A DNA stretch of 64,000 nt from Halioglobus japonicus (GTDB lineage: Bacteria > Pseudomonadota > Gammaproteobacteria > Pseudomonadales > Halieaceae), in assembly GCA_902705825.1 (NCBI GenBank), contig CACSIL010000053.1, forward strand, positions 40,260-104,259, read 5' to 3'. Both the position numbers and the translations under genes were made by a program. Within the stretch, counting starts at the first letter, position 1. Each line of letters starts with the position of its first letter. A model generated the notes under the pieces. It saw nothing but the letters and a program-made list of their open reading frames with translations, was not told the origin of the DNA and made no database searches. Shown here in pieces: positions 15,714-23,304 of this stretch.

Positions 15714-16988
15714 CTAGCGCCGCTGTGCAGAGGTGGCGATTTCCTGATAGAGCGCAGCGTAGCGGTCCAGGCTGTGTTTTTGATCCACGTTGTCCTCCAC
15801 GTAACGCTGTCCGCGCTCGCCGTAGTAACTCCGAATCGTATTGCTTTTCAACATACCGGTGAGCGCGGCGGCAATGGCCTCGGGTTCGCGATCCACCAGT
15901 TGATAGTGCTCGCCGGCCTGGCCGATTCCCGCAGAAATGCCGAGGAAGGGGGTGACCACGCACGGCAGCCCGGTTGCCATCGCTTCCAGCACGGAGTTCG
16001 GAGTGCCCTCGCGGCTTGAGGCGAGGATGGAGACATCGGCAGCGCGCAAATAATTCTCGACATCGTCGACAATCCCGGTGAAGTGCACCTGATCGGCAGC
16101 TCCGGAACCCGCCACGAGTTCTTCGATCCCGGTACCGAATTGCTGCAGTTTGGGGTCGTGGGTGTCGGCGCGTGGCCCGACGAACATCACATGGGTGTCC
16201 GGTAACTGCGGCAGGATTCGGCGCCAAGCCTGCAGGACCAGGTCCGAGCCCTTGCGCGGCATGACGGCTCCCACCGCAACAATGACTTTATGTCCGGCGG
16301 GAATGCCAAATTTTTCGCGCAGCGCCGCGCTGGCCTGAACTTCAGCGTCGGTCCGGGCGGGGTGGAAGCGCTGCAAGTTCACCCCATTGGGGATGTACTC
16401 GATGCGAGTGGTGACGCCGATACTGCGCAGAAACCCTTCAATCGCTTCACTGTTGGTGACCAAAGCATCGAAGGCGTTGTACACCCGCTGATAACCGCGT
16501 TGGCGCAGTATCCGTTTGAGCGGTTTGCGCTGCCAGGTGGGGAACTGGGACACCGAATACATGGTGGCAACACCGCTTTCCTTCAATTTGCGCAGCCAGG
16601 GCAGTGCCTGCGGACGCATATTGGTCAGCAGCTGGGCGACAACGGGGCCTTGTGTTGGACGCTGGCAAACTTCCAGCAGGGCATCGTAGTAGATCTGAGT
16701 CCGCGCGCGATTTTTGCTGTCGGGCAGGCGTATACGCTCCAGGGGAGCGCCATCCAGAGTGGTCCTGGGCAGCCAGGTTCCCGGCGCCGCGTCATACCAG
16801 CTCTTGTCGGAATCGGATTCACTGCGTTCGCGAATCTGTGGTGTACCCGTCATCACGTTTACATCCAGATTGCGATCAAGCAGGCCGGGAATGTAGCTGC
16901 GGTAGCGGTTCTGGGCACCACCATAGGTGGGGTAAAAGTGAGGCGACGTCAGCCAAAGCCTCGTTGGCTTGTGTGGTGTGGGCGAGAT
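15714..16988 (-). CDS. GT4-family glycosyltransferase, probable ATC start
   Basis: A GT-B glycosyltransferase (group 1). The C-terminal domain shows VIVAVGAVMPRKGSDLVLQAW, HVMFVGPRADT, and the sugar-nucleotide motif SREGTPNSVLEAMATGLPCV (E-x7-E). The first ATG (16856) would drop the conserved N-terminal start of the fold. The open frame upstream encodes WLTSPHFYPTYGGAQNRYR, the glycine-rich acceptor loop, with no ATG, GTG or TTG before an in-frame TAG. An ATC at 16986-16988 lies 8 bases after AGGGAG and would give MSPTPHKPTRLWLTSPHF (424 residues). I infer initiation at ATC, or a mutated ATG. It is divergent from the next GT4 gene. It likely adds a sugar to an envelope glycan or lipid. Confidence 0.8.
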   Translation of the reverse strand: MSPTPHKPTRLWLTSPHFYPTYGGAQNRYRSYIPGLLDRNLDVNVMTGTPQIRERSESDSDKSWYDAAPGTWLPRTTLDGAPLERIRLPDSKNRARTQIYYDALLEVCQRPTQGPVVAQLLTNMRPQALPWLRKLKESGVATMYSVSQFPTWQRKPLKRILRQRGYQRVYNAFDALVTNSEAIEGFLRSIGVTTRIEYIPNGVNLQRFHPARTDAEVQASAALREKFGIPAGHKVIVAVGAVMPRKGSDLVLQAWRRILPQLPDTHVMFVGPRADTHDPKLQQFGTGIEELVAGSGAADQVHFTGIVDDVENYLRAADVSILASSREGTPNSVLEAMATGLPCVVTPFLGISAGIGQAGEHYQLVDREPEAIAAALTGMLKSNTIRSYYGERGQRYVEDNVDQKHSLDRYAALYQEIATSAQRR

Positions 16989-17110
16989 GTGACGTTCTCC
17001 CTGTAAACTAGCTCGGATGTGATTGAAAGTTCGGGCATTCTATCTGAATGCTGAGTTGTGGAACACTCCAACTGTTCGCGCGCCTGCTGGCACAGGGTGT
17101 GCAGGTGGCG

Positions 17111-17141
17111 AGCTGGACAGTTGGTCCAGCTGACATATAAT
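17111..17141 (+). promoter_or_regulatory. Operator-like palindrome with overlapping -10 box
   Basis: Perfect inverted repeat AGCTGGAC / GTCCAGCT (17111-17118, 17124-17131) followed at once by TATAAT (17136-17141), 69 bases upstream of the GT4 start at 17211. The arrangement suggests a repressor site over a promoter. The -35 box is weak. Confidence 0.4.
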
Positions 17142-17210
17142 GGCCACGCAAATCCATGCGTATCAGAGGGCATCCCGTGCGCAGAGGATCTTTACACGGA
17201 AATTCGTAAT

Positions 17211-18614
17211 ATGTCGCTTGAGACAGCACAAACCGGGCCGCATTCGGTGGCCCCGCATCAGGGCAGTGCGCGACGCGTCGCATTCCTGTTGGACAATCTC
17301 AATGGGGGCGGAGCCGAGCGGGTAGTGCTGGCTATGGCCTCCGGTTTTGCAGCACTTGGCTATGATGTTGATCTGCTGGTCTGTGAGTTTCAGGGCGAGC
17401 TCTGTGGCAGTGTGCCGCCCGGGGTAAACCTGATCGTGCTGAAGCCGGTCGGGAAACTGGCGGGTCTTAGCACTGCTGTGCGACGAGCCGGTTGGCAGGG
17501 GTTGCATGGCATCTGTTTCTGGTTGGGCTCGGCGCGAAAAATACCGCGCAGTTTCCGCTATATTCACGATATCGCCGACTATCTGCAGAGAGAAACTCCA
17601 GCGGTGATTTTTTCTGCGCTGGGCAAATCGAGTATCAGTACCGTTCTTGCGATGTCCGGGCTCAATATTCCGACACGCGTTTTCGTGGGGGTGCAGATCG
17701 CACTGTCAATCCGCAGTGAACTGAGTCGAAAGAGCGGCAAGGGGCAGGCGTATAGTATGGTGCCGATGTTCCGGTACTGTTTTTCGCAGGCGCAGGGCGT
17801 TATAGCGGCCTCGCGCGGCGTCGCCGAGGATGCCGTTGAGCTTCTCGGTCTGGATCCTGAGCGGGTACACGTGGTTTACAATCCGGTGGCCGAACCAGAG
17901 CCAGCCGGTGACCCTGCCGGTGATTTTACCCACCCCTGGTTTCAACCGGATGCGCCGCCGGTCATTCTCGGTATGGGGCGCCTGGTGGAGCAAAAGAACT
18001 TTCCCCTGCTGATCAGGGCTTTCGCCGCGGTGCGCCAGCAGGCGGAAGTGCGTCTGGTTATTGTCGGTGGTGATATGTCATCGGCAGAACAGATGGCGCA
18101 CCGACAGGAGCTGCAAGAACTGGCGGTGGAATTGGGTGTTGGAGATGACGTTGCGCTGCCGGGGTATCAGAGTGATCCCCACGCGTATTTGAGGGCGGCG
18201 CGGGTTTTCGTGTTGTCTTCAAGCTTTGAGGGTTTTGGCAATGTGCTGGTAGAAGCCCTGCTGCAGGGTTGCCCGGTCGTGAGCACCGATTGCCCCAGCG
18301 GTCCGGCTGAGATTCTCGAAGACGGCCGCTACGGTACGCTGGTGCCGGTCGATGATGTCGCGCGCCTGGCAGATGGCATTCTGGCCAGTCTGGCGCAGGA
18401 GCCAGACACCCAAATGTTGCGTCAGCGAGGGCGTGAATTTTCGGTGGAGCGAGCGCTGGAAGGCTATCACCGGATACTGTTTGGTGACGGCCCCGCCTGT
18501 CTGCCTTCTGAGCCGGGCGAATCATCCTCGGTCAAGCCCAGCTCGTATGCTACCAAGCAGGCCAATGGCAACCACAGAATGATCCACAACTCTCTGGGCC
18601 GGGTAACGACCTGA
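17211..18614 (+). CDS. GT4-family glycosyltransferase
   Basis: A 467-residue GT-B enzyme. The N-terminal fold starts with VAFLLDNLNGGGAERVVLAMA (acceptor loop G-G-G-A-E). The C-terminal domain has PVILGMGRLVEQKNFPLLIRAF, VRLVIVGGD and SSFEGFGNVLVEALLQGCPVVST (E-x7-E nucleotide-sugar motif), then CPSGPAEIL. This resembles N-acetylgalactosamine or glucosyl transferases of LPS and capsule loci. The start ATG at 17211 gives MSLETAQTG; the frame is open to 17058 but that part has no GT character. The last 49 codons overlap the 3' end of the convergent O-antigen-ligase gene by 148 bases. A paralogue with the same architecture lies at 28549-29829. Confidence 0.85.
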   Translation: MSLETAQTGPHSVAPHQGSARRVAFLLDNLNGGGAERVVLAMASGFAALGYDVDLLVCEFQGELCGSVPPGVNLIVLKPVGKLAGLSTAVRRAGWQGLHGICFWLGSARKIPRSFRYIHDIADYLQRETPAVIFSALGKSSISTVLAMSGLNIPTRVFVGVQIALSIRSELSRKSGKGQAYSMVPMFRYCFSQAQGVIAASRGVAEDAVELLGLDPERVHVVYNPVAEPEPAGDPAGDFTHPWFQPDAPPVILGMGRLVEQKNFPLLIRAFAAVRQQAEVRLVIVGGDMSSAEQMAHRQELQELAVELGVGDDVALPGYQSDPHAYLRAARVFVLSSSFEGFGNVLVEALLQGCPVVSTDCPSGPAEILEDGRYGTLVPVDDVARLADGILASLAQEPDTQMLRQRGREFSVERALEGYHRILFGDGPACLPSEPGESSSVKPSSYATKQANGNHRMIHNSLGRVTT

Positions 18615-19714
18615 TCCGTATCGACGAGTACACAGATCGCTCCAAAGGCGAAAAGGCTCAGGTAGCGGGCACGGCGCATGGTGAATACCATTTTTAGTCC
18701 GGCGCGCAGCGCAAAACCATAAACCATCAGCAACAGTAGCAAGCCGACAACCCCGCCATCACGCAGGGCTGCAAGGAAACTGCTGTGCGCGTAGTTGAGA
18801 ATGCTCGGTTTGCCATCGGGCAGCAGTATGATCGTCGGCTGGTAGCCGTATCCGAAAATGGGTGCCTCCCACCATCTATCGATGATGCGTTCCCAGATGG
18901 GGAAGCGGTTCATAAAACCGAGATCGGTTGTCGCATTCAATAAACCCAGCGACCAGAACAGGTAGATGCCGGCTGCCAGACCGATGGCAAGCCCGATTAT
19001 CAGTGCCGGTGGCGTCCGACGACGGTCGAGGAAAAACAACATAGCGCAGGCTGAAGCCAGCGCCAGCAGACCGGTATTGCTCTGTGTTAACACCACGAAC
19101 AGGACGATGACCGGCAGGCCCGCCGCGTAGATCCAGGCCCGTGTTTCACCCCAGTGCCGACGCGCGTAATCCAGCGCGATAACACCAAAGAAACCGTATA
19201 TGAATGCACTGGGATTCGGGTTGTCAGTGATGCCCAGCCCGACCATGCGGTTGTCGGTCAACACCGGCAACAACGCCAGATCTTCAAACAACAGCACAGA
19301 AACAGCGGCCGCCACAATGACCACCAGCGCTATCGCGTTCATGATGGCATCGGGCATTTGCCGATTGCGTTCAAACCAATGCAGAGTCAGCAGTATGAAC
19401 ACGAGTACATAGGCGCAATAACGCACATCGCGCCACAGGGCGGCGAGTGAGAAATCCTCGCTCCACAGTGAACTCAGCAATGTGTACCCGATGAAGGCCA
19501 GAAGACTTAACCAGGTGGGGCTCTGCAGGCTTCGCTTGAAGGTTTGCGGGAGCAGAAACAGCCCGGGAAGAAATACGGCTGCTATATAGAATTTGTAGTT
19601 ATCCACGGCGTTAGGCACGAAGTAAAACCCCGCCAGGAAAAGTATATACATCACAAAGACGAAATTAGATAGGCTCCATCGTCGATCGCGGTCCGGAAAA
19701 GACAGGTTCAGCAC
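18467..19714 (-). CDS. O-antigen ligase/polymerase-like membrane protein
   Basis: A 415-residue integral membrane protein with about 11 helices and the Wzy_C (PF04932) signature. It has a large periplasmic loop with RFPIWERIIDRWWEAPIFGYGY, then NYAHSSFLAALRDGGVVGLL. The His in H-S-S-F and Arg in R-x-P-I-W are the conserved residues of WaaL-type ligases and Wzy polymerases, which join glycan blocks from undecaprenyl carriers onto lipid acceptors in the periplasm. GTG start at 19714, overlapping the GT2 stop by 7 bases, so it is coupled to that gene. It ends in a minus/plus overlap with the GT4 gene at 17211-18614. Here it might transfer glycan onto a lipid other than LPS. Confidence 0.8.
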   Translation of the reverse strand: MLNLSFPDRDRRWSLSNFVFVMYILFLAGFYFVPNAVDNYKFYIAAVFLPGLFLLPQTFKRSLQSPTWLSLLAFIGYTLLSSLWSEDFSLAALWRDVRYCAYVLVFILLTLHWFERNRQMPDAIMNAIALVVIVAAAVSVLLFEDLALLPVLTDNRMVGLGITDNPNPSAFIYGFFGVIALDYARRHWGETRAWIYAAGLPVIVLFVVLTQSNTGLLALASACAMLFFLDRRRTPPALIIGLAIGLAAGIYLFWSLGLLNATTDLGFMNRFPIWERIIDRWWEAPIFGYGYQPTIILLPDGKPSILNYAHSSFLAALRDGGVVGLLLLLMVYGFALRAGLKMVFTMRRARYLSLFAFGAICVLVDTDQVVTRPRELWIILWLPLACLVAYELGLTEDDSPGSEGRQAGPSPNSIR

Positions 19715-20694
19715 ACAGCATCCTTAGGGCGATAGTGGCGGTTGGGAATGTGTAGTACTCCGGCAATGGTTCCGAGGTTGTCAGCGACGTTCAGCGCGTA
19801 GGGCACCCAGGCACCACTTTTCTGGCCGAGGCTGAACAGCATGCGCAGCGCATGCCACACGATCAGCCCCATTGATCTTATCACCAGTCGCACCGCGATG
19901 CGCACGGCGCTGAGCACGGAGCGGGCTTTCAGTCGCCGTTTTACGAAGTACTTCACGCTACCGCGTCGATAGGACTCTCGCCACATATAGGCGAGGTTGG
20001 CGCGCTCGGCCGGAACCCATTCATCGACACGCGCGGCGGCGGCCCAGGCGAACCTGTAGCCACTCAGTTTCAAAGACTGGAACAGCAGTTTGTCCTCGCC
20101 TCCGCTCAGCGCAAGGGCAGGGTCAAAAGTCACACCTGTTGGGCCCAACAGCTCGGCACGCACCAGCACATTGCAGGTTGCCGCTGGCGGATCTGGGTCC
20201 AGTTCTTCCAAGCTCTGCCAGTTCTCGGGCTTCACAAAAAGGCCGCTGGTTGCCACCCATTCCGGTGTTTGCGGCGGAAAGATCGGCTTGGCGAGCCCGA
20301 CAACGACATCGGCGTCACTGCGGGCCTGCGCGTGCAGCAATTGGTCCAGCCAATCCGGCGCGGGTACCTCATCGTCGTCGATCATGGCGATAAAATCCGT
20401 TCCCGGAAGTACTGCGGCCAGGGCGGTATTGCGGGCATAGGAAATGCCGGGCCTCGGTTCGTGCAAATAGCGCAGCGACCAGCGTGACTGGTGAGACTCG
20501 CAGGCCGCCCTGGCCGAGCCGTCAGGAGAATTGTCCACTACGATGATCTGTACGCCAGGCTGTGGCGTGACGGAAAATATCTGCAATTCGAGGCCATTCA
20601 GCAAACGCCGCAAACCGTCCGGGCGCATAAATGTGCAGATACAGACCGCTAGTGAGCTGTGAATGGGCTCAGAGATAGGATGCTCCGTCTGCAT
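19708..20694 (-). CDS. GT2-family glycosyltransferase
   Basis: A 328-residue GT-A enzyme. It starts with SLAVCICTFMRPDGLRRLLNGL, then IIVVDNSPDGS (nucleotide-binding Asp). The metal-binding D-x-D appears as FIAMIDDDEVPAPDWLDQLL, followed by GGEDKLLFQSLKLSGYRFAW (the E-D catalytic base region). The C-terminal 70 residues contain a hydrophobic stretch (VRLVIRSMGLIVWHALRMLFSL) that could anchor it to the membrane. The start ATG at 20694 lies 5 bases after the acyltransferase stop; an earlier in-frame ATG at 20745 lies inside that gene. It belongs to the minus-strand operon from the acyl-ACP synthetase to the ligase. It likely adds a sugar to the lipid made there. Confidence 0.82.
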   Translation of the reverse strand: MQTEHPISEPIHSSLAVCICTFMRPDGLRRLLNGLELQIFSVTPQPGVQIIVVDNSPDGSARAACESHQSRWSLRYLHEPRPGISYARNTALAAVLPGTDFIAMIDDDEVPAPDWLDQLLHAQARSDADVVVGLAKPIFPPQTPEWVATSGLFVKPENWQSLEELDPDPPAATCNVLVRAELLGPTGVTFDPALALSGGEDKLLFQSLKLSGYRFAWAAAARVDEWVPAERANLAYMWRESYRRGSVKYFVKRRLKARSVLSAVRIAVRLVIRSMGLIVWHALRMLFSLGQKSGAWVPYALNVADNLGTIAGVLHIPNRHYRPKDAVC

Positions 20695-20699
20695 ATTCG

Positions 20700-21632
20700 C
20701 TACAGTTTGTGCGCTTTTGGCCAGCGGCGTTTCAGGCAGACCCATTGCTCCGGATACTCCCTTATCCAGTTTTCGAAATGGCGGTGAACTATTTCGGTCA
20801 GGGCGATGGCCTGTTCTTTGACCGGTGCATCGGGGATGGGGCTGACAAGCGGGTCATACACGGTTATGCGGTAGCGCCCCTGGGGCAGGCGTTCGCAGCG
20901 CGATACCACCACTGCCGCGTCCGTGCGCAGCGCCAGGCCGACGGCGCTGGTATTCGTGAGCGCATCGACACCGAAAAACGGCAGCAGTTTGCCGGTATCC
21001 GGACGGGTATCCATCGCCATAATAATGCTTTCGCCAGCATGCAAAGCCTTCAAAAGAGGGCGCGGGCCGGCGTCGGCAGGTATCAGTTTCTCGCCAAAAG
21101 ACCGGCGCAGCCCAAGCATCAATTTTTGGATGTTCGGGTTGGATTCCGGTGCATATATCGCGTTGATGGTGAAACCGTATTGCCGTGTTACCAGCGAGGC
21201 GACCTGCCATGCACCCACGTGTGCGGTCAGGAAAATCGTCGCCCGCTTGCTCAACATATGCTTGAGAGCTTCTGGCTCCAGCACGAACTCGATGCGCTCA
21301 TCGCGCTCTTCCCAAATCTGTTCCAGTTTGAGTAGCTCTGCGGCGGAATAGCCAAGGTTGCGGAATATTTGTCGCGTGGTCTTCTCGCGCCATTCCTGCG
21401 ATTGGTGGGGAAAGGCAATGGCGAGGTTTTCACGGGCTTTGGCGGCTTTGTCGGATCTGGAGCCGACCAACCCGAAGGCAAACGCAGACAAGCGCATTGC
21501 GCTCGCTATGCTCAGCTTACTCATCAGCCAGAAGATAGACCGAAAGGCAGCCGCCTCTACGCGCTGGGCAATAGTGGCAAGAATCGGCGCTTTACGCGCC
21601 AGACGCTTGGGTATCAGGTAAAACTCGGGCAC
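20700..21632 (-). CDS. LpxL/HtrB-like acyltransferase with altered active site
   Basis: A 310-residue member of the lysophospholipid acyltransferase fold used by LpxL/LpxM (lipid A late acyltransferases). Marks: ARENLAIAFPHQSQEWREK, FRNLGYSAAELLKL, FLTAHVGAWQVASL, AMDTRPDTGKLLPFFGV and the C-terminal YPEQWVCLKRRW. The catalytic H-x4-D/E reads H-V-G-A-W-Q: His at 21219-21221, but Gln (21204-21206) where the acid should be. The paralogue at 22244-23230 has the normal H-x4-E. The enzyme may therefore be inactive, regulatory or mechanistically different. A GTG at 21632 gives a family-like N-terminus; the open frame begins inside the upstream gene. An N-terminal helix should attach it to the inner membrane. 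Confidence 0.8.
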   Translation of the reverse strand: MPEFYLIPKRLARKAPILATIAQRVEAAAFRSIFWLMSKLSIASAMRLSAFAFGLVGSRSDKAAKARENLAIAFPHQSQEWREKTTRQIFRNLGYSAAELLKLEQIWEERDERIEFVLEPEALKHMLSKRATIFLTAHVGAWQVASLVTRQYGFTINAIYAPESNPNIQKLMLGLRRSFGEKLIPADAGPRPLLKALHAGESIIMAMDTRPDTGKLLPFFGVDALTNTSAVGLALRTDAAVVVSRCERLPQGRYRITVYDPLVSPIPDAPVKEQAIALTEIVHRHFENWIREYPEQWVCLKRRWPKAHKL

Positions 21633-21642
21633 CCCGCTTGAC

Positions 21643-22275
21643 TCAGTCCTGGCCCGGATCTGAGCCGAAGATGCGGTCCCAGACGGGTGAACTGACGCCA
21701 TAGCGACCGCCCTCTCCCGAGTAGTGGTGCTTCAGGTGATAGTGCTTGAGAAACTTCGCCACTTTGTTACGCATCGGAAAGTGATGCGTAGAGTAGTGGA
21801 TATAGTCATATATCAGGTAGCCGATGATAAAAAACGCACAAAAAGGCTGAATCCAGGGCTGTGGAATAAACAGGCCAAACAGCAGGTACAGCACCAGCAT
21901 AATAGGGATCGCACCCGCTGGAGGCATTACCAGCCGTGTCTTGTCCTTTGGATCATCGTGGTGGTTACCGTGAAAGAGGAAAACCAGCCACTTACCCAGT
22001 TTGCTGGTGGCGGGAAAGTGAAACAGATAACGGTGCAGGCAGTACTCGGTGAGAGACCACGTCACCATACCGGCCACACCAATGGCCAGCACAGGCATTA
22101 GCGGGAGTTCATACACCGCGAGGCTGCGCCAGATGAGCCAGCCGGCAATAGGCCCCCACATCAGCAACGGCGTGATGGGGTGTACGTGGGATAAACGTTC
22201 CAGTAAGTCGTTTTCAAACAAGCGTATTGATTGATGTTGATTGTCAGGCTGCATAGGAATCGGTGTCGGCGTCAT
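21643..22275 (-). CDS. Sterol desaturase / fatty acid hydroxylase family protein
   Basis: A 210-residue membrane di-iron enzyme with four helices and eight conserved His in the usual order: HRYLFH, HGNHHDD, HYSTHH and HLKHH. The small size and the order of boxes match bacterial and yeast-type fatty-acid 2-hydroxylases (FA2H/Scs7) rather than sterol C4-methyl oxidases. In eukaryotes such enzymes hydroxylate the acyl chain of ceramide. In this locus 2-hydroxylation of a sphingolipid or lipid A acyl chain is a natural guess, not shown. Start at MTPTPIPMQPDN (22275), overlapping the upstream acyltransferase stop by 32 bases; MQPDN (22254) is possible. It sits between the two LpxL-like genes. Confidence 0.85.
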   Translation of the reverse strand: MTPTPIPMQPDNQHQSIRLFENDLLERLSHVHPITPLLMWGPIAGWLIWRSLAVYELPLMPVLAIGVAGMVTWSLTEYCLHRYLFHFPATSKLGKWLVFLFHGNHHDDPKDKTRLVMPPAGAIPIMLVLYLLFGLFIPQPWIQPFCAFFIIGYLIYDYIHYSTHHFPMRNKVAKFLKHYHLKHHYSGEGGRYGVSSPVWDRIFGSDPGQD

Positions 22276-23230
22276 GGCCGCCCCCTTCGTTTTTGGCAAG
22301 TGTGTCTTTGGGCCACAGGCGTTTCGAGCAGAACCAGTCTTGCGGTTGCTGCTGAATCCAGTGTTCAAACTGATGGTGTACCTGTTGGATCATATCGATG
22401 GCCTGCGTGGTTTCGTCTGCGCTGGTGTCGCTCGGCTCAATGGGTGCGTGGAAGGTGACCCGATAGCGGGCGTCCCGCAAGCGTTCAACCTGCACAGGTA
22501 CCAGGGCGCAGTTAAACTTAAGCGCAAGTTTGGCTGGCATGATGGTCGAGGATTTGTCGTGCCCGAAAAAGGTTACCGGCCGGCCCTCGTCAACCCGTCG
22601 ATCCATCACCATGGCGACAGTTCGCCCCTGTTTCAGGGCGCGCATTAACAGCCGGGCGCTGTTCTCTGCCGGCAGCAGTTCGCAGTTCAGGGCGCTGCGC
22701 GAATCCAGTAACATGCGATCCAGCAACGGGTTCGTCGGCGGCGAGTACAGGCTGGCGTTGGGAATATTCAGCTTGGCCATGGCGGAACATACCACTTCCC
22801 AGTTGCTCTGGTGAGCAGTGACAATCACGCACGGGCTGTTGGGGTTCTGGTAGGTCTCGATGGGCTCGCGAATATCGATCTGCAGGCGCTCATCTTCGGC
22901 GAGTATGGTGGCCAGGTGTGGATACTCTGCCATAACTCGCCCCGAGCTTCCCCAGGCGCGTACGACCAGCGCATCGAGTTCGCTGTCGCTCAGTTCGGGA
23001 AAAGCGATAGCCAGATTGTTGCGATAAATGGATGTTTTATTGGCCAGTCGCGGGCCAATCCATCTGCCCAGCCGTTCGCCGAACCGGGATGCGGTATCGA
23101 TGGGAAGCATCCGCGCCAGTTTGGTAATCACCCATACCAGCACAAAATCCAGTCGCCACAGCACCTCGCGGAGCAAGCGATGATTGCGTGCCCATTTGCG
23201 CAGTGGATTGCCGACAATGAATTCTGCCAC
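22244..23230 (-). CDS. LpxL/HtrB-like acyltransferase with intact H-x4-E motif
   Basis: A 328-residue LpxL-family acyltransferase. Marks: IYRNNLAIAFPELSDSELDAL, VIVTAHQSNWEVVCSA (H-x4-E, catalytic His and Glu), MVMDRRVDEGRPVTFFGHD and QQQPQDWFCSKRLWPK at the C-terminus. It should move an acyl chain from acyl-ACP or acyl-CoA to a hydroxyl of a membrane lipid on the cytoplasmic face. GTG at 23230 gives MAEFIVGNPLRKWARN. The frame is also open to a TTG at 23308 that overlaps the upstream TGA stop (TTGA), so coupling is possible with the longer form. It follows the reductase gene and precedes the hydroxylase gene in one operon. Confidence 0.8.
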   Translation of the reverse strand: MAEFIVGNPLRKWARNHRLLREVLWRLDFVLVWVITKLARMLPIDTASRFGERLGRWIGPRLANKTSIYRNNLAIAFPELSDSELDALVVRAWGSSGRVMAEYPHLATILAEDERLQIDIREPIETYQNPNSPCVIVTAHQSNWEVVCSAMAKLNIPNASLYSPPTNPLLDRMLLDSRSALNCELLPAENSARLLMRALKQGRTVAMVMDRRVDEGRPVTFFGHDKSSTIMPAKLALKFNCALVPVQVERLRDARYRVTFHAPIEPSDTSADETTQAIDMIQQVHHQFEHWIQQQPQDWFCSKRLWPKDTLAKNEGGGHDADTDSYAA

Positions 23231-23304
23231 GGGTAAGTCTGCCTGGATGCTGGAGTTAAAAGTCAAAGCGCGATTATATCGCACTATTGCTGCGTTATTC
23301 GCGG

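Noticed and set aside
17058..17210. N-terminal extension of the GT4 gene at 17211
   Set aside because: The frame is open but the peptide is Cys/Arg-rich, has no glycosyltransferase character and crosses the palindrome and -10 box upstream. The ATG at 17211 is preferred.
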